In this document: positions 42,611-50,156 of the stretch, piece by piece
Position numbering within the stretch: the stretch's first letter is position 1
How the letters are laid out: each line of letters opens with the position of its first letter
Source of the DNA: DATARH01 sp035550515
Lineage (GTDB): Bacteria; Pseudomonadota; Alphaproteobacteria; ATCC43930; CGMCC-115725
DNA length: 64,000 nt
Direction: 5' to 3'
Assembly (NCBI GenBank): GCA_035550515.1
Contig: DASZOZ010000005.1
Coordinates: 1 to 64,000 of the forward strand
Notes under the pieces: generated by a model
Database searches by the model: none
What the model was told of the DNA's origin: nothing
Seen by the model: only the letters and a program-made list of their open reading frames with translations
Position numbers and translations under genes: made by a program

Positions 42611-42985
42611 ATGATGAACAAAATCCAGCCGGGACATCTTATCACCACGCTCGCGCCATACGCCGTCGCCAGCGGGGCTCTTGTGGTCGACGGCTCGCTC
42701 GTTGGTGTCGCCACCGATGCAGCCAGCCTCAACGCGACCGTCGTCATTGATTGCGAGGGCGTGTTCACGCTCGCGAAGACGAGCGCGGAAGCCTACGGCG
42801 TGGGCGACCCGCTCTACTACAACGCGTCGAACGGGCTGCTGACGAGCGATGCCGATGAAGGCGCAAACACATTGGTCGCGGTCGCGATGAAGGCGGCGGC
42901 CAATCCAAGCTCCACCTGTGTCGCCCGACTGATCGGCTTCGGTTTGACCGGCGACATGATTACGGCGATGCAAGCTGCGGCCTAG
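42611..42985 (+). CDS. DUF2190 capsid cement/decoration protein
   Basis: This 124-residue protein has the DUF2190 layout: APYAVASGALVVDGSLVGVATDAA, VIDCEGVFTLAKTSAEAYGVGDPLYYNASNGLLTSD and a C-terminal VAVAMKAA...CVARLIGFG. Such proteins stabilise capsids. ATG 42611 begins 2 bp after the connector stop. Confidence 0.82.
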   Translation: MMNKIQPGHLITTLAPYAVASGALVVDGSLVGVATDAASLNATVVIDCEGVFTLAKTSAEAYGVGDPLYYNASNGLLTSDADEGANTLVAVAMKAAANPSSTCVARLIGFGLTGDMITAMQAAA

Positions 42986-42996
42986 GTCGCAAAAAG

Positions 42997-43033
42997 GAAC
43001 CGCCGGGGACGCGTGCCAAGCTCCCGGCGGTTC
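42997..43033. terminator. Terminator-like hairpin after the head gene block
   Basis: GAACCGCCGGG (42997-43007) and CCCGGCGGTTC (43023-43033) form an 11-bp perfect stem 11 bp after the cement-protein stop. The following TCTCTCAGG has no real T-run, so termination may be partial or Rho-dependent. Confidence 0.5.
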
Positions 43034-43085
43034 TCTCAGGCTCCACAAGCGAGGATCGCTACACCCCCTAGGAGAAGGATGAAGC

Positions 43086-43421
43086 ATGTCTACCGTACAC
43101 CATCTCAGCCGCCACGTCAAGCATCCCGTAAGTAACGGGATTCGTTGGCCTCGGTCGACACTTGCGCTATTCCGCGCTCTTCATGTATCGGCGGCCGATT
43201 TGACCTTTTGGGCTCGGCAGGATCGCGTCAATACGGGCTTCTCTATTACCGAATGCCAGTTGATCTACATCGCATGGGCTGACGACGCCGCAGCCGGCCG
43301 GACGCCAGCCACGTACATGGGCTGCCCACTCGACGCGATATGGGTTTGGTATTGGCGGAAAACCGGCTACCTGCGGCCCGGCTATGAGTGGCTGAGGGAA
43401 GATCGGCGGCGGGCCGCCTAA
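43086..43421 (+). CDS. Element-encoded protein of unknown function
   Basis: This 111-residue basic, Trp-rich protein (NGIRWPRSTLALFRALHVSAADLTFWARQ; DAIWVWYWRKTGYLRPGYEWLRED) follows the head block hairpin. AGGAGAAGG precedes ATG 43086. No domain is recognised. It could be a capsid-size or tail-adaptor function in a satellite, but this is speculation. Confidence 0.6.
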   Translation: MSTVHHLSRHVKHPVSNGIRWPRSTLALFRALHVSAADLTFWARQDRVNTGFSITECQLIYIAWADDAAAGRTPATYMGCPLDAIWVWYWRKTGYLRPGYEWLREDRRRAA

Positions 43422-43444
43422 AACAAGGTTTAGGGGGCGCTCCT

Positions 43445-43474
43445 TTGACAATGATCGTGCAGCACAGGTATTAT
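43445..43474 (+). promoter_or_regulatory. Near-consensus sigma70 promoter
   Basis: TTGACA (43445-43450), an 18-bp spacer and TATTAT (43469-43474; TATAGA overlaps) lie 25 bp before the next start codon. It is the best promoter match seen inside the element. Confidence 0.65.
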
Positions 43475-43498
43475 AGAATCCGCTAAACGAGAGAATTG

Positions 43499-43852
43499 AT
43501 GATGCCATTTTTGGATTGGGCTATGGCAAGCCATTCGGATTTCTTGCCTTTTCAGGACGCAGAACTGTCCACCGCTCCGAATTCGGGCGTTTACGTCATC
43601 GTCGACCGCGTTGCTGGCTCGACCTTGAAAATCGGCTTCGGAGACGTGGCAGCATTATTGGCCGCCGATCGGGATGATGATGTCATTTGCAGGAACAAAG
43701 CCGCGCTTCAGGTCACCTGGGCAGCGGCTTTGCCACAGCATTTGCCAGGGATCACGCGCAGCTTATCCGAGAAGCTTAATCCGGCCATTCGGAGCGAAAC
43801 TTTTGCCACATCACTAGAAGTGAATGTTCCGGGCTCGCCGGTTGTAGCATGA
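43499..43852 (+). CDS. Cargo protein of unknown function, possibly GIY-YIG-like
   Basis: This 117-residue protein has its own near-consensus promoter and is the last gene of the element, a typical place for cargo expressed from the integrated state. NSGVYVIVDRVAGSTLKIGFGDV...LQVTWAAALPQHLPGITRSLSEKLNPAI loosely recalls a GIY-YIG fold (G-V-Y, L-K-I-G, a late E-K-L-N-P), but the catalytic Arg is not obvious. ATG 43499 is chosen; TTG 43496 and ATG 43502 adjoin it. Confidence 0.6.
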   Translation: MMPFLDWAMASHSDFLPFQDAELSTAPNSGVYVIVDRVAGSTLKIGFGDVAALLAADRDDDVICRNKAALQVTWAAALPQHLPGITRSLSEKLNPAIRSETFATSLEVNVPGSPVVA

Positions 43853-43909
43853 CGGGTAGATGGACTGATTTGGAAATCAGCCTCTAAATCATTGATTTTA
43901 TTGGGAAGG

Positions 43910-43923
43910 TGGCGGATGGGGTG
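43910..43923. repeat. attR, 14-bp direct repeat within tRNA-Ser 3' end
   Basis: TGGCGGATGGGGTG, identical to 31294-31307. The overlap regenerates the complete tRNA 3' end after integration. Confidence 0.75.
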
Positions 43924-43999
43924 GGATTCGAACCCACGAGGAGCTTGCACCCCCGCCGGTTTTCAAGACCGGTGCCTTAAACCGCTCGGCCACCCATCC
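43910..43999 (-). tRNA. tRNA-Ser (anticodon UGA)
   Basis: Reading from 43999, GGATGGG pairs with CCCATCC in a 7-bp acceptor, followed by discriminator G and an encoded CCA. The anticodon stem CCGGT/ACCGG encloses loop CTTGAAA with anticodon TGA. A long variable arm (GCGGGGGTGCAAGCTCCTC) and the TTCGAAT T-loop confirm a class II serine tRNA. Its 3' 14 nt are the attR of the adjacent element; the tRNA remains intact. Confidence 0.95.
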
Positions 44000-44059
44000 G
44001 TGTGGAAAAACAGGACATCATCTCCGGCTCCCGGGCGCCGCGCGCCTTTCGGGGCAGCG

Positions 44060-44088
44060 TTCTAAATGCGTTCACGGCGCCGCGTCAA
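44060..44088 (-). promoter_or_regulatory. tRNA-Ser promoter
   Basis: On the minus strand TTGACG (44083-44088), a 17-bp spacer and TTAGAA (44060-44065) lie about 60 bp upstream of the mature tRNA 5' end. Confidence 0.6.
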
Positions 44089-44249
44089 TGTGGCGGACCG
44101 CATCCGCCGGCAGGACCCGTGACCTCGAAACCCGGCCGCCTCCACGGCCGGCCGGCGGGGCGGTTCATCCGCAAAAGCGTAAAATTGATGCCCGGCTGGT
44201 TCCGGCGCGCGCTCGGGTGTAACGTGGAACGCCTCACGTCGAGGTGCGC

Positions 44250-45164
44250 ATGACCAGCACACAGGACGCTCTTCGGATCGGGCCGCGAACCGCTCGCCCG
44301 GGCGGGCGGTGGCCGGATTGGGCGCAGCATCTGCACGGCTCGGAGTTCGCCTGGGCGATCGCGTTTGTCGTGCCCTATGCGGCGGTCCTTGTCGTCTTCG
44401 CCCTCTATCCGGTGATCTACGGCCTGTGGACCGCGAGCGACCCCGCGCTCTACGCGCAGCTGTTCGACAGCGACGACTATCTCGACGCGGTCGTGACGAC
44501 GCTGGTCTATGTCGGGGTCGGCGTCAATATCGACATGTTCCTGGCGCTGTTGTTGTCCGGCTATCTGATGCGCAAGGAATGGTGGATCAAGGCCATCCTG
44601 GTGGTCTCGATCATCCCGTGGGCGTTGCCGGCCCAGGTCGCGTTCATTTCCTGGCACTGGATGCTCATCTACCCCGGCTTTATCGACAGCCTGTCGTGGA
44701 ACCTGTTCGGCGTGGACGGTCCCGACTGGTTCCACAATTACTGGACCGCGCTCGGCTCGATGATCATCGCCTACAGCTGGAAGAACATACCGTTCTGGAC
44801 GCTGATCCTGCTCGCCGGACGCATGGTGATCCCGCAGGACCTGTACGATGCCGCCGAGATCGACGGCGCCGGCGGGTTCCGCCGCTTCACGCATCTCGTG
44901 GTGCCGCTGCTGGGCAACCTGTACCTCGTCTGCACCCTGCTGGCGACGGTCTGGATGATCGGCGATTTCAACACGCCGGACATGGTCACCAGCGGCGCGC
45001 CGGACGGCACGACCGACGTGCTGGCGACGATGGGCGCCGACCTGCTGATGGAAAAGGGCGATCCGGCGCTCGGGCTGGCCACCGTGGTGTCGGCGCTCCC
45101 GGTGCTGATCCCGATCGGCGTTCTGCTGGTGCGGCGGCTGCAGCTGCGCGAGGTCCAGCTGTGA
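44250..45164 (+). CDS. Sugar-type ABC transporter permease (MalF/UgpA-like), copy 1
   Basis: This 304-residue inner-membrane permease has six hydrophobic segments and the EAA loop (YDAAEIDGAGGFRRFTHLVVPLL) that docks the ATPase. ATG 44250 or GTG 44244 may start it. It overlaps the next permease by GTGA. It is clearly paralogous to the gene at 47654 (shared GSEFAWA..., SDPALY.QLF, LALLLSG, PFWT.ILLAGRM.IP). Substrate is probably a sugar or polyol. Confidence 0.88.
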   Translation: MTSTQDALRIGPRTARPGGRWPDWAQHLHGSEFAWAIAFVVPYAAVLVVFALYPVIYGLWTASDPALYAQLFDSDDYLDAVVTTLVYVGVGVNIDMFLALLLSGYLMRKEWWIKAILVVSIIPWALPAQVAFISWHWMLIYPGFIDSLSWNLFGVDGPDWFHNYWTALGSMIIAYSWKNIPFWTLILLAGRMVIPQDLYDAAEIDGAGGFRRFTHLVVPLLGNLYLVCTLLATVWMIGDFNTPDMVTSGAPDGTTDVLATMGADLLMEKGDPALGLATVVSALPVLIPIGVLLVRRLQLREVQL

Positions 45165-46060
45165 CCGCGGTGACGGCGTCCCACCCGGCGTCCCGCCGGC
45201 CGCGGCGGCCCAACTACCGGCGCCGTCGGCTGTTGGCCAAGGCCGGCTCGGCGGCACTCGGCATCGCGCTGCTCATCTGGTGGCTGTTGCCGGTTTACAA
45301 CATGGTGCTGATCGCCATCGACCCGACCGGCAGCACCGAGTTCGCCGGCTATATCTGGCCGCCCGCGCCGACCCTGGACGCGTTCGACAAGGTGCTGTTC
45401 CAGGGTTATTGGTATCTGCGCGACTTTTGGCGCCAGTTCGGCAACAGCCTCTATATCGGCGCCGCGACCACGGTGCTGACCGTGGTCATCAGTTCGCTCG
45501 CCGGTTTCGCGCTCGGGCGGATGCATTTGAGCCGCGGCTGGATCGTGTCGAACGCCGCGCTGCTGATCTATGCCGTGCCGGCCTATTTCCTGGTGATCCC
45601 CTATTTCCGGCTGATGCACACTTATGGGCTGATGGACAATTTGTGGGCGATCGTCGCGATCGACGTGACCTTCGCCGCCCCGTACGCGCTGCTCATCCTG
45701 CAATGGTATGGCCGGCTGATCCCGATCGAGCTCGACGAGGCCGCGCGGATCGACGGCGCCACGCCGTGGCAGGTGTATCTACAGATCTATGTGCCGCTGA
45801 TGGGGCCGGCGCTTGCCGTGGTCGGCACCTACGCGCTGCTGGTCTCGTGGAACGAGTATCTGTACCAGTTCCTGCTGCTCGACTCGCCGGGCAAGAAGAC
45901 GGTGGCGATCGCTATTGCCGAGTTCTTTGAAAACGACGACTCGCCATGGAACCTGATGGTGGCGGCGGGGCTGATCTACTCGCTGCCGCCGATCGCCGCG
46001 TTCTTTGCGCTGCGTCGTTATATCGCGTCCGGTCTGACGATGGGGGCGGTCAAAGGGTAA
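45161..46060 (+). CDS. Sugar-type ABC transporter permease (MalG/UgpE-like), copy 1
   Basis: This 299-residue permease starts at GTG 45161 overlapping the previous stop. Its EAA loop is LDEAARIDGATPWQVYLQIYVPLMGPAL, with SWNEYLYQFLLLDSP and a C-terminal GLTMGAVKG. It forms the heterodimer channel with the previous gene. Paralogue of the gene at 48571 (ending GLTMGGVKG). Confidence 0.88.
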   Translation: MTAVTASHPASRRPRRPNYRRRRLLAKAGSAALGIALLIWWLLPVYNMVLIAIDPTGSTEFAGYIWPPAPTLDAFDKVLFQGYWYLRDFWRQFGNSLYIGAATTVLTVVISSLAGFALGRMHLSRGWIVSNAALLIYAVPAYFLVIPYFRLMHTYGLMDNLWAIVAIDVTFAAPYALLILQWYGRLIPIELDEAARIDGATPWQVYLQIYVPLMGPALAVVGTYALLVSWNEYLYQFLLLDSPGKKTVAIAIAEFFENDDSPWNLMVAAGLIYSLPPIAAFFALRRYIASGLTMGAVKG

Positions 46061-46165
46061 TCCGCGCGAATTGCCGAAAACGTGAAGGGCGGCGCGATCC
46101 GATTTAGGCGTTTGCATCGGCTGGGCCCCCAAGCGCCAGTTGATCTGAAACGCCAGGAGGTTAAG

Positions 46166-46204
46166 ATGCGCTCGGCTTGCCGATTGTACGCGTTCAAGGT
46201 ATAG
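46166..46204 (+). CDS. Possible 12-residue peptide with consensus ribosome binding site
   Basis: AGGAGG (46155-46160) is 5 bp before ATG 46166, followed by 12 sense codons (MRSACRLYAFKV) and TAG. It lies in the 200-bp gap before the binding-protein gene, followed by a small AGGGA-ATAG-TCCCT hairpin. The Shine-Dalgarno match is one of the best in the window. It may be a leader peptide or chance. Confidence 0.3.
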   Translation: MRSACRLYAFKV

Positions 46205-46262
46205 CTTTCGTGAACCTTACAGGGAATAGTCCCTAAGTGAGGCGGTAATGGGGAGGAGTGAT

Positions 46263-47645
46263 ATGGTGAGGCTTACCCGGCGGTCATTGCTGCATACCTC
46301 GATCGGCCTATTCGCAGCCGGGACCTTCGCGCGCCCCTATATCGCCAATGCCCAGGCCAAGACGGCAACATTCTGGCATCCGCAAGGGTTCGTCCCGCAG
46401 GAGGACGAGTCGCTGCACGAATTTGTCGCCGATTACCAGAAGATGAGCGGCAACACGATCGACCTGAGCATCGTGCCGTTCGCGCCGCTGCGCCAGAAGA
46501 TCATCTCCGCCATCACCAGCGGTGTCGTCCCCGATCTGATCGGCACCACCCCGCCGGAGACGCTGCCGCTGCAGGCGTGGGACGACAAGCTCGTCGACGT
46601 CAGCGACATCGTCGAGCAGCAGAAGGCCAAGCTGCTGCCGATCGCGGCCGCGTCGGCTTACTGTTACAACAACACCACCAAGAAGCACTCCTATTACGGG
46701 GTGCCGTACCAGGGCTCGGTGGTGCCGTTCCACATCTGGCGGACCCTGGTCGAGAAGGCCGGGTTCAAGGAAAGCGACATCCCCGACAAGTGGGACGCGT
46801 TTATCGACTTCTTCAAGCCGATACAGAAGAAGCTTCAAGAACAAGGCATGCGGCATACCTATGCCACCGCCTTTGTCGTCAGCACGATCGGCAACGACCC
46901 GACCAACACGTTCCAGCAGTTCATGATCGCCTATGGCGGCAAGGACATCGTCACCAAGGACGGCAAGTTCAACGGCGGCGACGCCAAGGTGCGCGAGGGC
47001 GTGACCAAGGCTGTCGAGCGCCTGGCGAGCCTGTACAAAGACGGCTACATCCCGCCGAGCTCGATCAACTGGAACGATGCCGACGACAACAACGCCTTCC
47101 ACTCGAAGCTGTGCGTCATGGACTTCGACGGCACGATTTCGACCGAGCTCGGCATGCTCGCCAAGCAGAAGGACGAATACAACGACGTCATCACCGCCGC
47201 CCCGCCGAAGATGAATGACGGCAGCCAAATGCCGGTGCAGTTCGGCACGAACAACCTGATCATTCCCAAGGGCGCGAAAAACGTCGAGGTGGCGAAGGAG
47301 ATTGCCAAGTACATGAGCCAGCCCGACGTCAACGGGAAGTTCCTCAAGGGCGGAGCCGGACGCTGGCTGCCGGTCTACCCGGAGACCGTCAAGACCGATC
47401 CGTTCTGGACCGACGCCAAGCGCGATCCGCACGTGCCGCCCTATGTCGACGAGGCGTTCGGCGGGCGCGAGCTGGTTCCGTTCTACTACATCTACAACCC
47501 GGCCTGGGCCAAGGTGCGCAGCGAGCATCCGTTCAACGTCGCGATGCACGAGGTCACCAAGGGCAACGCGAAATCCACCGAGGCGGTCGATGTGGCGTTC
47601 AAGCGGATCAATGAGATCTTCGCGACGTACCAGATGAAAGCCTAG
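46263..47645 (+). CDS. ABC transporter extracellular solute-binding protein, family 1
   Basis: This 460-residue periplasmic protein has a Tat-like signal (LTRRSLLHTSIGLFAAGTFA, cut near ANAQA-KTATF). The MalE/UgpB-like fold has QKMSGNTIDLSIVPFAPLRQKIISAITSGVVPDLIG, YYGVPYQGSVVPFHIWRTL, NNLIIPKGAKNVEVAKEIAKYM. GGGAGGAG (46251-46258) selects ATG 46263 over ATG 46248. It lies between the two permease pairs and may serve both. Confidence 0.9.
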   Translation: MVRLTRRSLLHTSIGLFAAGTFARPYIANAQAKTATFWHPQGFVPQEDESLHEFVADYQKMSGNTIDLSIVPFAPLRQKIISAITSGVVPDLIGTTPPETLPLQAWDDKLVDVSDIVEQQKAKLLPIAAASAYCYNNTTKKHSYYGVPYQGSVVPFHIWRTLVEKAGFKESDIPDKWDAFIDFFKPIQKKLQEQGMRHTYATAFVVSTIGNDPTNTFQQFMIAYGGKDIVTKDGKFNGGDAKVREGVTKAVERLASLYKDGYIPPSSINWNDADDNNAFHSKLCVMDFDGTISTELGMLAKQKDEYNDVITAAPPKMNDGSQMPVQFGTNNLIIPKGAKNVEVAKEIAKYMSQPDVNGKFLKGGAGRWLPVYPETVKTDPFWTDAKRDPHVPPYVDEAFGGRELVPFYYIYNPAWAKVRSEHPFNVAMHEVTKGNAKSTEAVDVAFKRINEIFATYQMKA

Positions 47646-47653
47646 AGGAAGCC

Positions 47654-48574
47654 ATGGCAGACATCGCCCACAGCCCCCAGGTACTCCCGCGCCGCGAATT
47701 CGGTACTATCTCGCAGGCCCGCTGGTGGCGCGGGCACCTGCAGGGCTCCGAATACGCGTGGGCGCTGGCCTTCTGCATCCCCTATGTCGCCGTGTTCTTT
47801 GCCTTTGTGGTCTACCCGGTGGCGTTCGGGTTGTGGATGGGCAGCGACCCCGCGCTCTACCCGCAGCTGTTCTCCGATCCGATCTATTGGGAAACCGTGG
47901 TCAACACGGCCCTGTTCCTCGGCATCGCGATCAACGTCAAGCTGTTCCTGGCGCTTTTGCTGTCGGGCTTCTTCATGCGGCGCGGCTGGTGGGTCAAAGG
48001 GCTGCTGATGATCTTCGTGCTGCCCTGGGCGGTGCCGGCGCTGCCGACCTATATCTCGATCCATTGGATGCTCAATGGCGAGTGGGGCCTGGTCAACAAC
48101 CTGCTGTGGCATGTCTTCGGCATCAACGGCCCGGATTGGCTGACCGAGCGGTGGAGCGCGCTGGCCTCGGTGATGACCTCGCATGTCTGGAAATGGCTGC
48201 CGTTCTGGACCGTCATCCTGCTCGCCGGCCGGATGGCGATCCCGACCGATATCCAGGAAGCCGCCAAGGTCGACGGCGCCACCGGCTTCCGGATGTTCGT
48301 CCACGTCAATTTCCCGCTGATCGCCAACCTCTATTTTATCTGCACGCTGCTCTCGACGATCTTTTCGCTCGGCGACTTCAATGTCGTGACCTTCGTCTCG
48401 GGCGGCGGCCCTGCGGATTCGACCCACGTGCTGGCGACGCTCGGCATCCGCTATGCGTTTGACCTCTCCCAGCCCAGGCTCGGCGTGGCGGCGGTGATCA
48501 CCGCGCTGCCGCTGCTGATCCCGCTGGTCATCATGCTGATGCGCAAATTCAAGACCTCGCAGGTGCAACTATGA
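47654..48574 (+). CDS. Sugar-type ABC transporter permease (MalF/UgpA-like), copy 2
   Basis: This 306-residue permease starts 8 bp after the binding-protein stop. Its EAA loop is IQEAAKVDGATGFRMFVHVNFPLIANL. Paralogue of copy 1 through the whole length. It overlaps the next gene by ATGA at 48571. Confidence 0.9.
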   Translation: MADIAHSPQVLPRREFGTISQARWWRGHLQGSEYAWALAFCIPYVAVFFAFVVYPVAFGLWMGSDPALYPQLFSDPIYWETVVNTALFLGIAINVKLFLALLLSGFFMRRGWWVKGLLMIFVLPWAVPALPTYISIHWMLNGEWGLVNNLLWHVFGINGPDWLTERWSALASVMTSHVWKWLPFWTVILLAGRMAIPTDIQEAAKVDGATGFRMFVHVNFPLIANLYFICTLLSTIFSLGDFNVVTFVSGGGPADSTHVLATLGIRYAFDLSQPRLGVAAVITALPLLIPLVIMLMRKFKTSQVQL

Positions 48575-49485
48575 CGACGGCCACGATCGACAACGTCCGC
48601 CTCGCGGGTTCGCGCTCGCGTTCCGAAGCGATGCGGCGCGCGGCACGGCGTCGCAAATACCTGACCAATGCGGGCCTGGCGGTGGTCAGCGTCGTGTTGG
48701 TATTCTGGACCCTGCTGCCGCTCTACAACATCGTGATGGTCTCGCTGGAAGGCCACGGCGACGTGTTCTCCGACCATATCTGGCCGCCGGCGGCGTCGTT
48801 CGACGGCTATATCGCGGTGTTTACCCAGGGTTACTGGTACCTGGCGAATTTCTGGCATCAGTTCGGCAACAGCGTCTATGTCGGGGCGGCGGTCACGTCG
48901 TTGACGCTGCTGATCGCCTCGGCGGCGAGCTTTGCGATCTCCCGCATGCGTATCCGCCACGGCTGGCTGCTGTCGAACGCCGCATTGCTGACCTATGTGA
49001 TCCCGCAATCGTTCCTGGCGATCCCGTTTTATCGGATCATGCAGAATTACGGGCTGACCAACAATTTGTGGTCGGTGATCGCGGCGATGGTGACCTTCGC
49101 GACCCCGTACGCGATGTTCATCTTCCAGCAATACGGGCGCAGCATCCCGATCGAACTCGACGAGTCGGCGCGGATCGACGGCGCGACCCCGTTCCAGATC
49201 TATTACAAGATCTACCTGCCGTTGATGGCGCCGGCGCTGGTTGCGATCGGCACCTATGCGCTGCTGCTGGCGTGGAACGAGTATCTCTATCAGTTCCTGA
49301 TGCTGTCGGATAAGCGCAGCATGACGGTGCCGGTGGCGCTGGCCTCGTTCCTCAACAGCGACGAGGCGCCATGGAACTACATGATGGCGACGGCGATCGT
49401 CTACGCGGCGCTCCCGGTGACGGTGTACTATCTGGTGCGCGGCCGTATGACCGCCGGGCTGACGATGGGCGGCGTCAAAGGCTAG
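48571..49485 (+). CDS. Sugar-type ABC transporter permease (MalG/UgpE-like), copy 2
   Basis: This 304-residue permease partner has the EAA loop IELDESARIDGATPFQIYYKIYLPLMAPAL and AWNEYLYQFLMLS. Last gene of the transporter cluster. No ATP-binding subunit (Walker A, LSGGQ) is encoded nearby, so an ATPase from another locus must be shared. Confidence 0.9.
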   Translation: MTTATIDNVRLAGSRSRSEAMRRAARRRKYLTNAGLAVVSVVLVFWTLLPLYNIVMVSLEGHGDVFSDHIWPPAASFDGYIAVFTQGYWYLANFWHQFGNSVYVGAAVTSLTLLIASAASFAISRMRIRHGWLLSNAALLTYVIPQSFLAIPFYRIMQNYGLTNNLWSVIAAMVTFATPYAMFIFQQYGRSIPIELDESARIDGATPFQIYYKIYLPLMAPALVAIGTYALLLAWNEYLYQFLMLSDKRSMTVPVALASFLNSDEAPWNYMMATAIVYAALPVTVYYLVRGRMTAGLTMGGVKG

Positions 49486-49507
49486 GCACCACCTCACCAA
49501 GACGGAA

Positions 49508-49532
49508 ATCGCCGGCCCTAGCGGCCGGCGAT
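49508..49532. terminator. Hairpin between convergent permease and response-regulator genes
   Basis: ATCGCCGGCC (49508-49517) and GGCCGGCGAT (49523-49532) form a 10-bp stem around CTAGC, which contains the response-regulator stop. It probably acts on both converging transcripts, although no T-run is present. Confidence 0.5.
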
Positions 49533-50156
49533 GCCGTTCTGGACGGCGATACGCACCAGATCGGCGGTGCGGGCGACCCGCAGCTTGGCTTTGAGCTGGC
49601 CGCAGCAATTCGCCGCGGTCTTGTAGCTGATGCCGATCGCGTCGGCGATCTGCTGCAGGCTGCTGCCGTCGCCGAGCAGCCGCAGGATTTCGAACTCGCG
49701 CGGCGATAGATCCTGCAGCGGAAGGCCGGACTTGCCGCCCGGCGCGTGGACCGCGGTCAACGCCAGTTCTTGGGCGATCTCGTGATCGATGTAGTTTTGC
49801 CCGGCGGCGAGGCGCTTGACCGCGTCGAGCAGCCGGTCCGGCGGGGCGCTCTTGCCGATAAAACCGGCCGCGCCGGCTTGCAGCGCGCGCGTGGCGTAGA
49901 TCGCCTCGGTGTGCATGCTGAGCACGAGGATGCGGATCGACGGTTCTTGCAGGCGCAGACGGGAGATCACCTCGAGACCGCCGATCCCCGGCATCGACAG
50001 GTCGAGCACGACCAGCGCCGGCCGCCACTCGCGGACGGCGGCGAGCGCCTCGCGGCCGCCCGCCGCTTCGCGAACCTCGTAGTCGCGCTCGCCGCCGAGC
50101 AGGCGCCGCAAGCCGGCGCGAACGATCGGATGATCGTCGACAATAAGGATTCTCAT
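49518..50156 (-). CDS. Two-component response regulator, NarL/FixJ family
   Basis: This 212-residue regulator has a receiver domain (ILIVDDHPIVRAGL acidic pair; phospho-acceptor Asp in LVVLDLSMPG near 52; Lys in GFIGKSA) and a C-terminal LuxR-type HTH (LSPREFEILRLLGDGSSLQQIADAIGISYKTAANCCGQLKAKL). Its start overlaps the kinase stop by ATGA at 50153-50156, so it is the kinase's cognate partner. The TonB-receptor promoter across the intergenic region is its likeliest target. Confidence 0.92.
   Translation of the reverse strand: MRILIVDDHPIVRAGLRRLLGGERDYEVREAAGGREALAAVREWRPALVVLDLSMPGIGGLEVISRLRLQEPSIRILVLSMHTEAIYATRALQAGAAGFIGKSAPPDRLLDAVKRLAAGQNYIDHEIAQELALTAVHAPGGKSGLPLQDLSPREFEILRLLGDGSSLQQIADAIGISYKTAANCCGQLKAKLRVARTADLVRIAVQNGIAGR

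Larger units (their letters stand above)
31294..43923. mobile_element. Integrated phage-like element at tRNA-Ser, tail-less (candidate capsid-forming satellite)
   Basis: The element is flanked by exact 14-bp copies TGGCGGATGGGGTG at 31294-31307 and 43910-43923; the right copy is the 3' end (with CCA) of tRNA-Ser. Gene order: integrase, AlpA-like HTH, small gene, primase-helicase, iteron region, small and large terminase, unknown genes, portal, protease-capsid fusion, connector, cement protein, two small genes. No tail, lysis or CI-like repressor gene was found. The DNA is visibly lower in GC than the surroundings in places. The gene set resembles capsid-forming phage-inducible islands; a decayed prophage is the alternative. 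Confidence 0.8.

Noticed and set aside
31460..43865. 13-bp repeat CGGGTAGATGGAC as the attachment core
   Set aside because: It occurs just inside both ends, but the 14-bp repeat equal to the tRNA-Ser 3' end is longer, lies outside it, and fits known integrase target choice. The 13-bp pair is better read as arm-type sites.
44000..44249. Gene or riboswitch between tRNA-Ser and the ABC cluster
   Set aside because: Apart from the tRNA promoter on the minus strand I see only GC-rich sequence without a supported frame or a recognised RNA structure.
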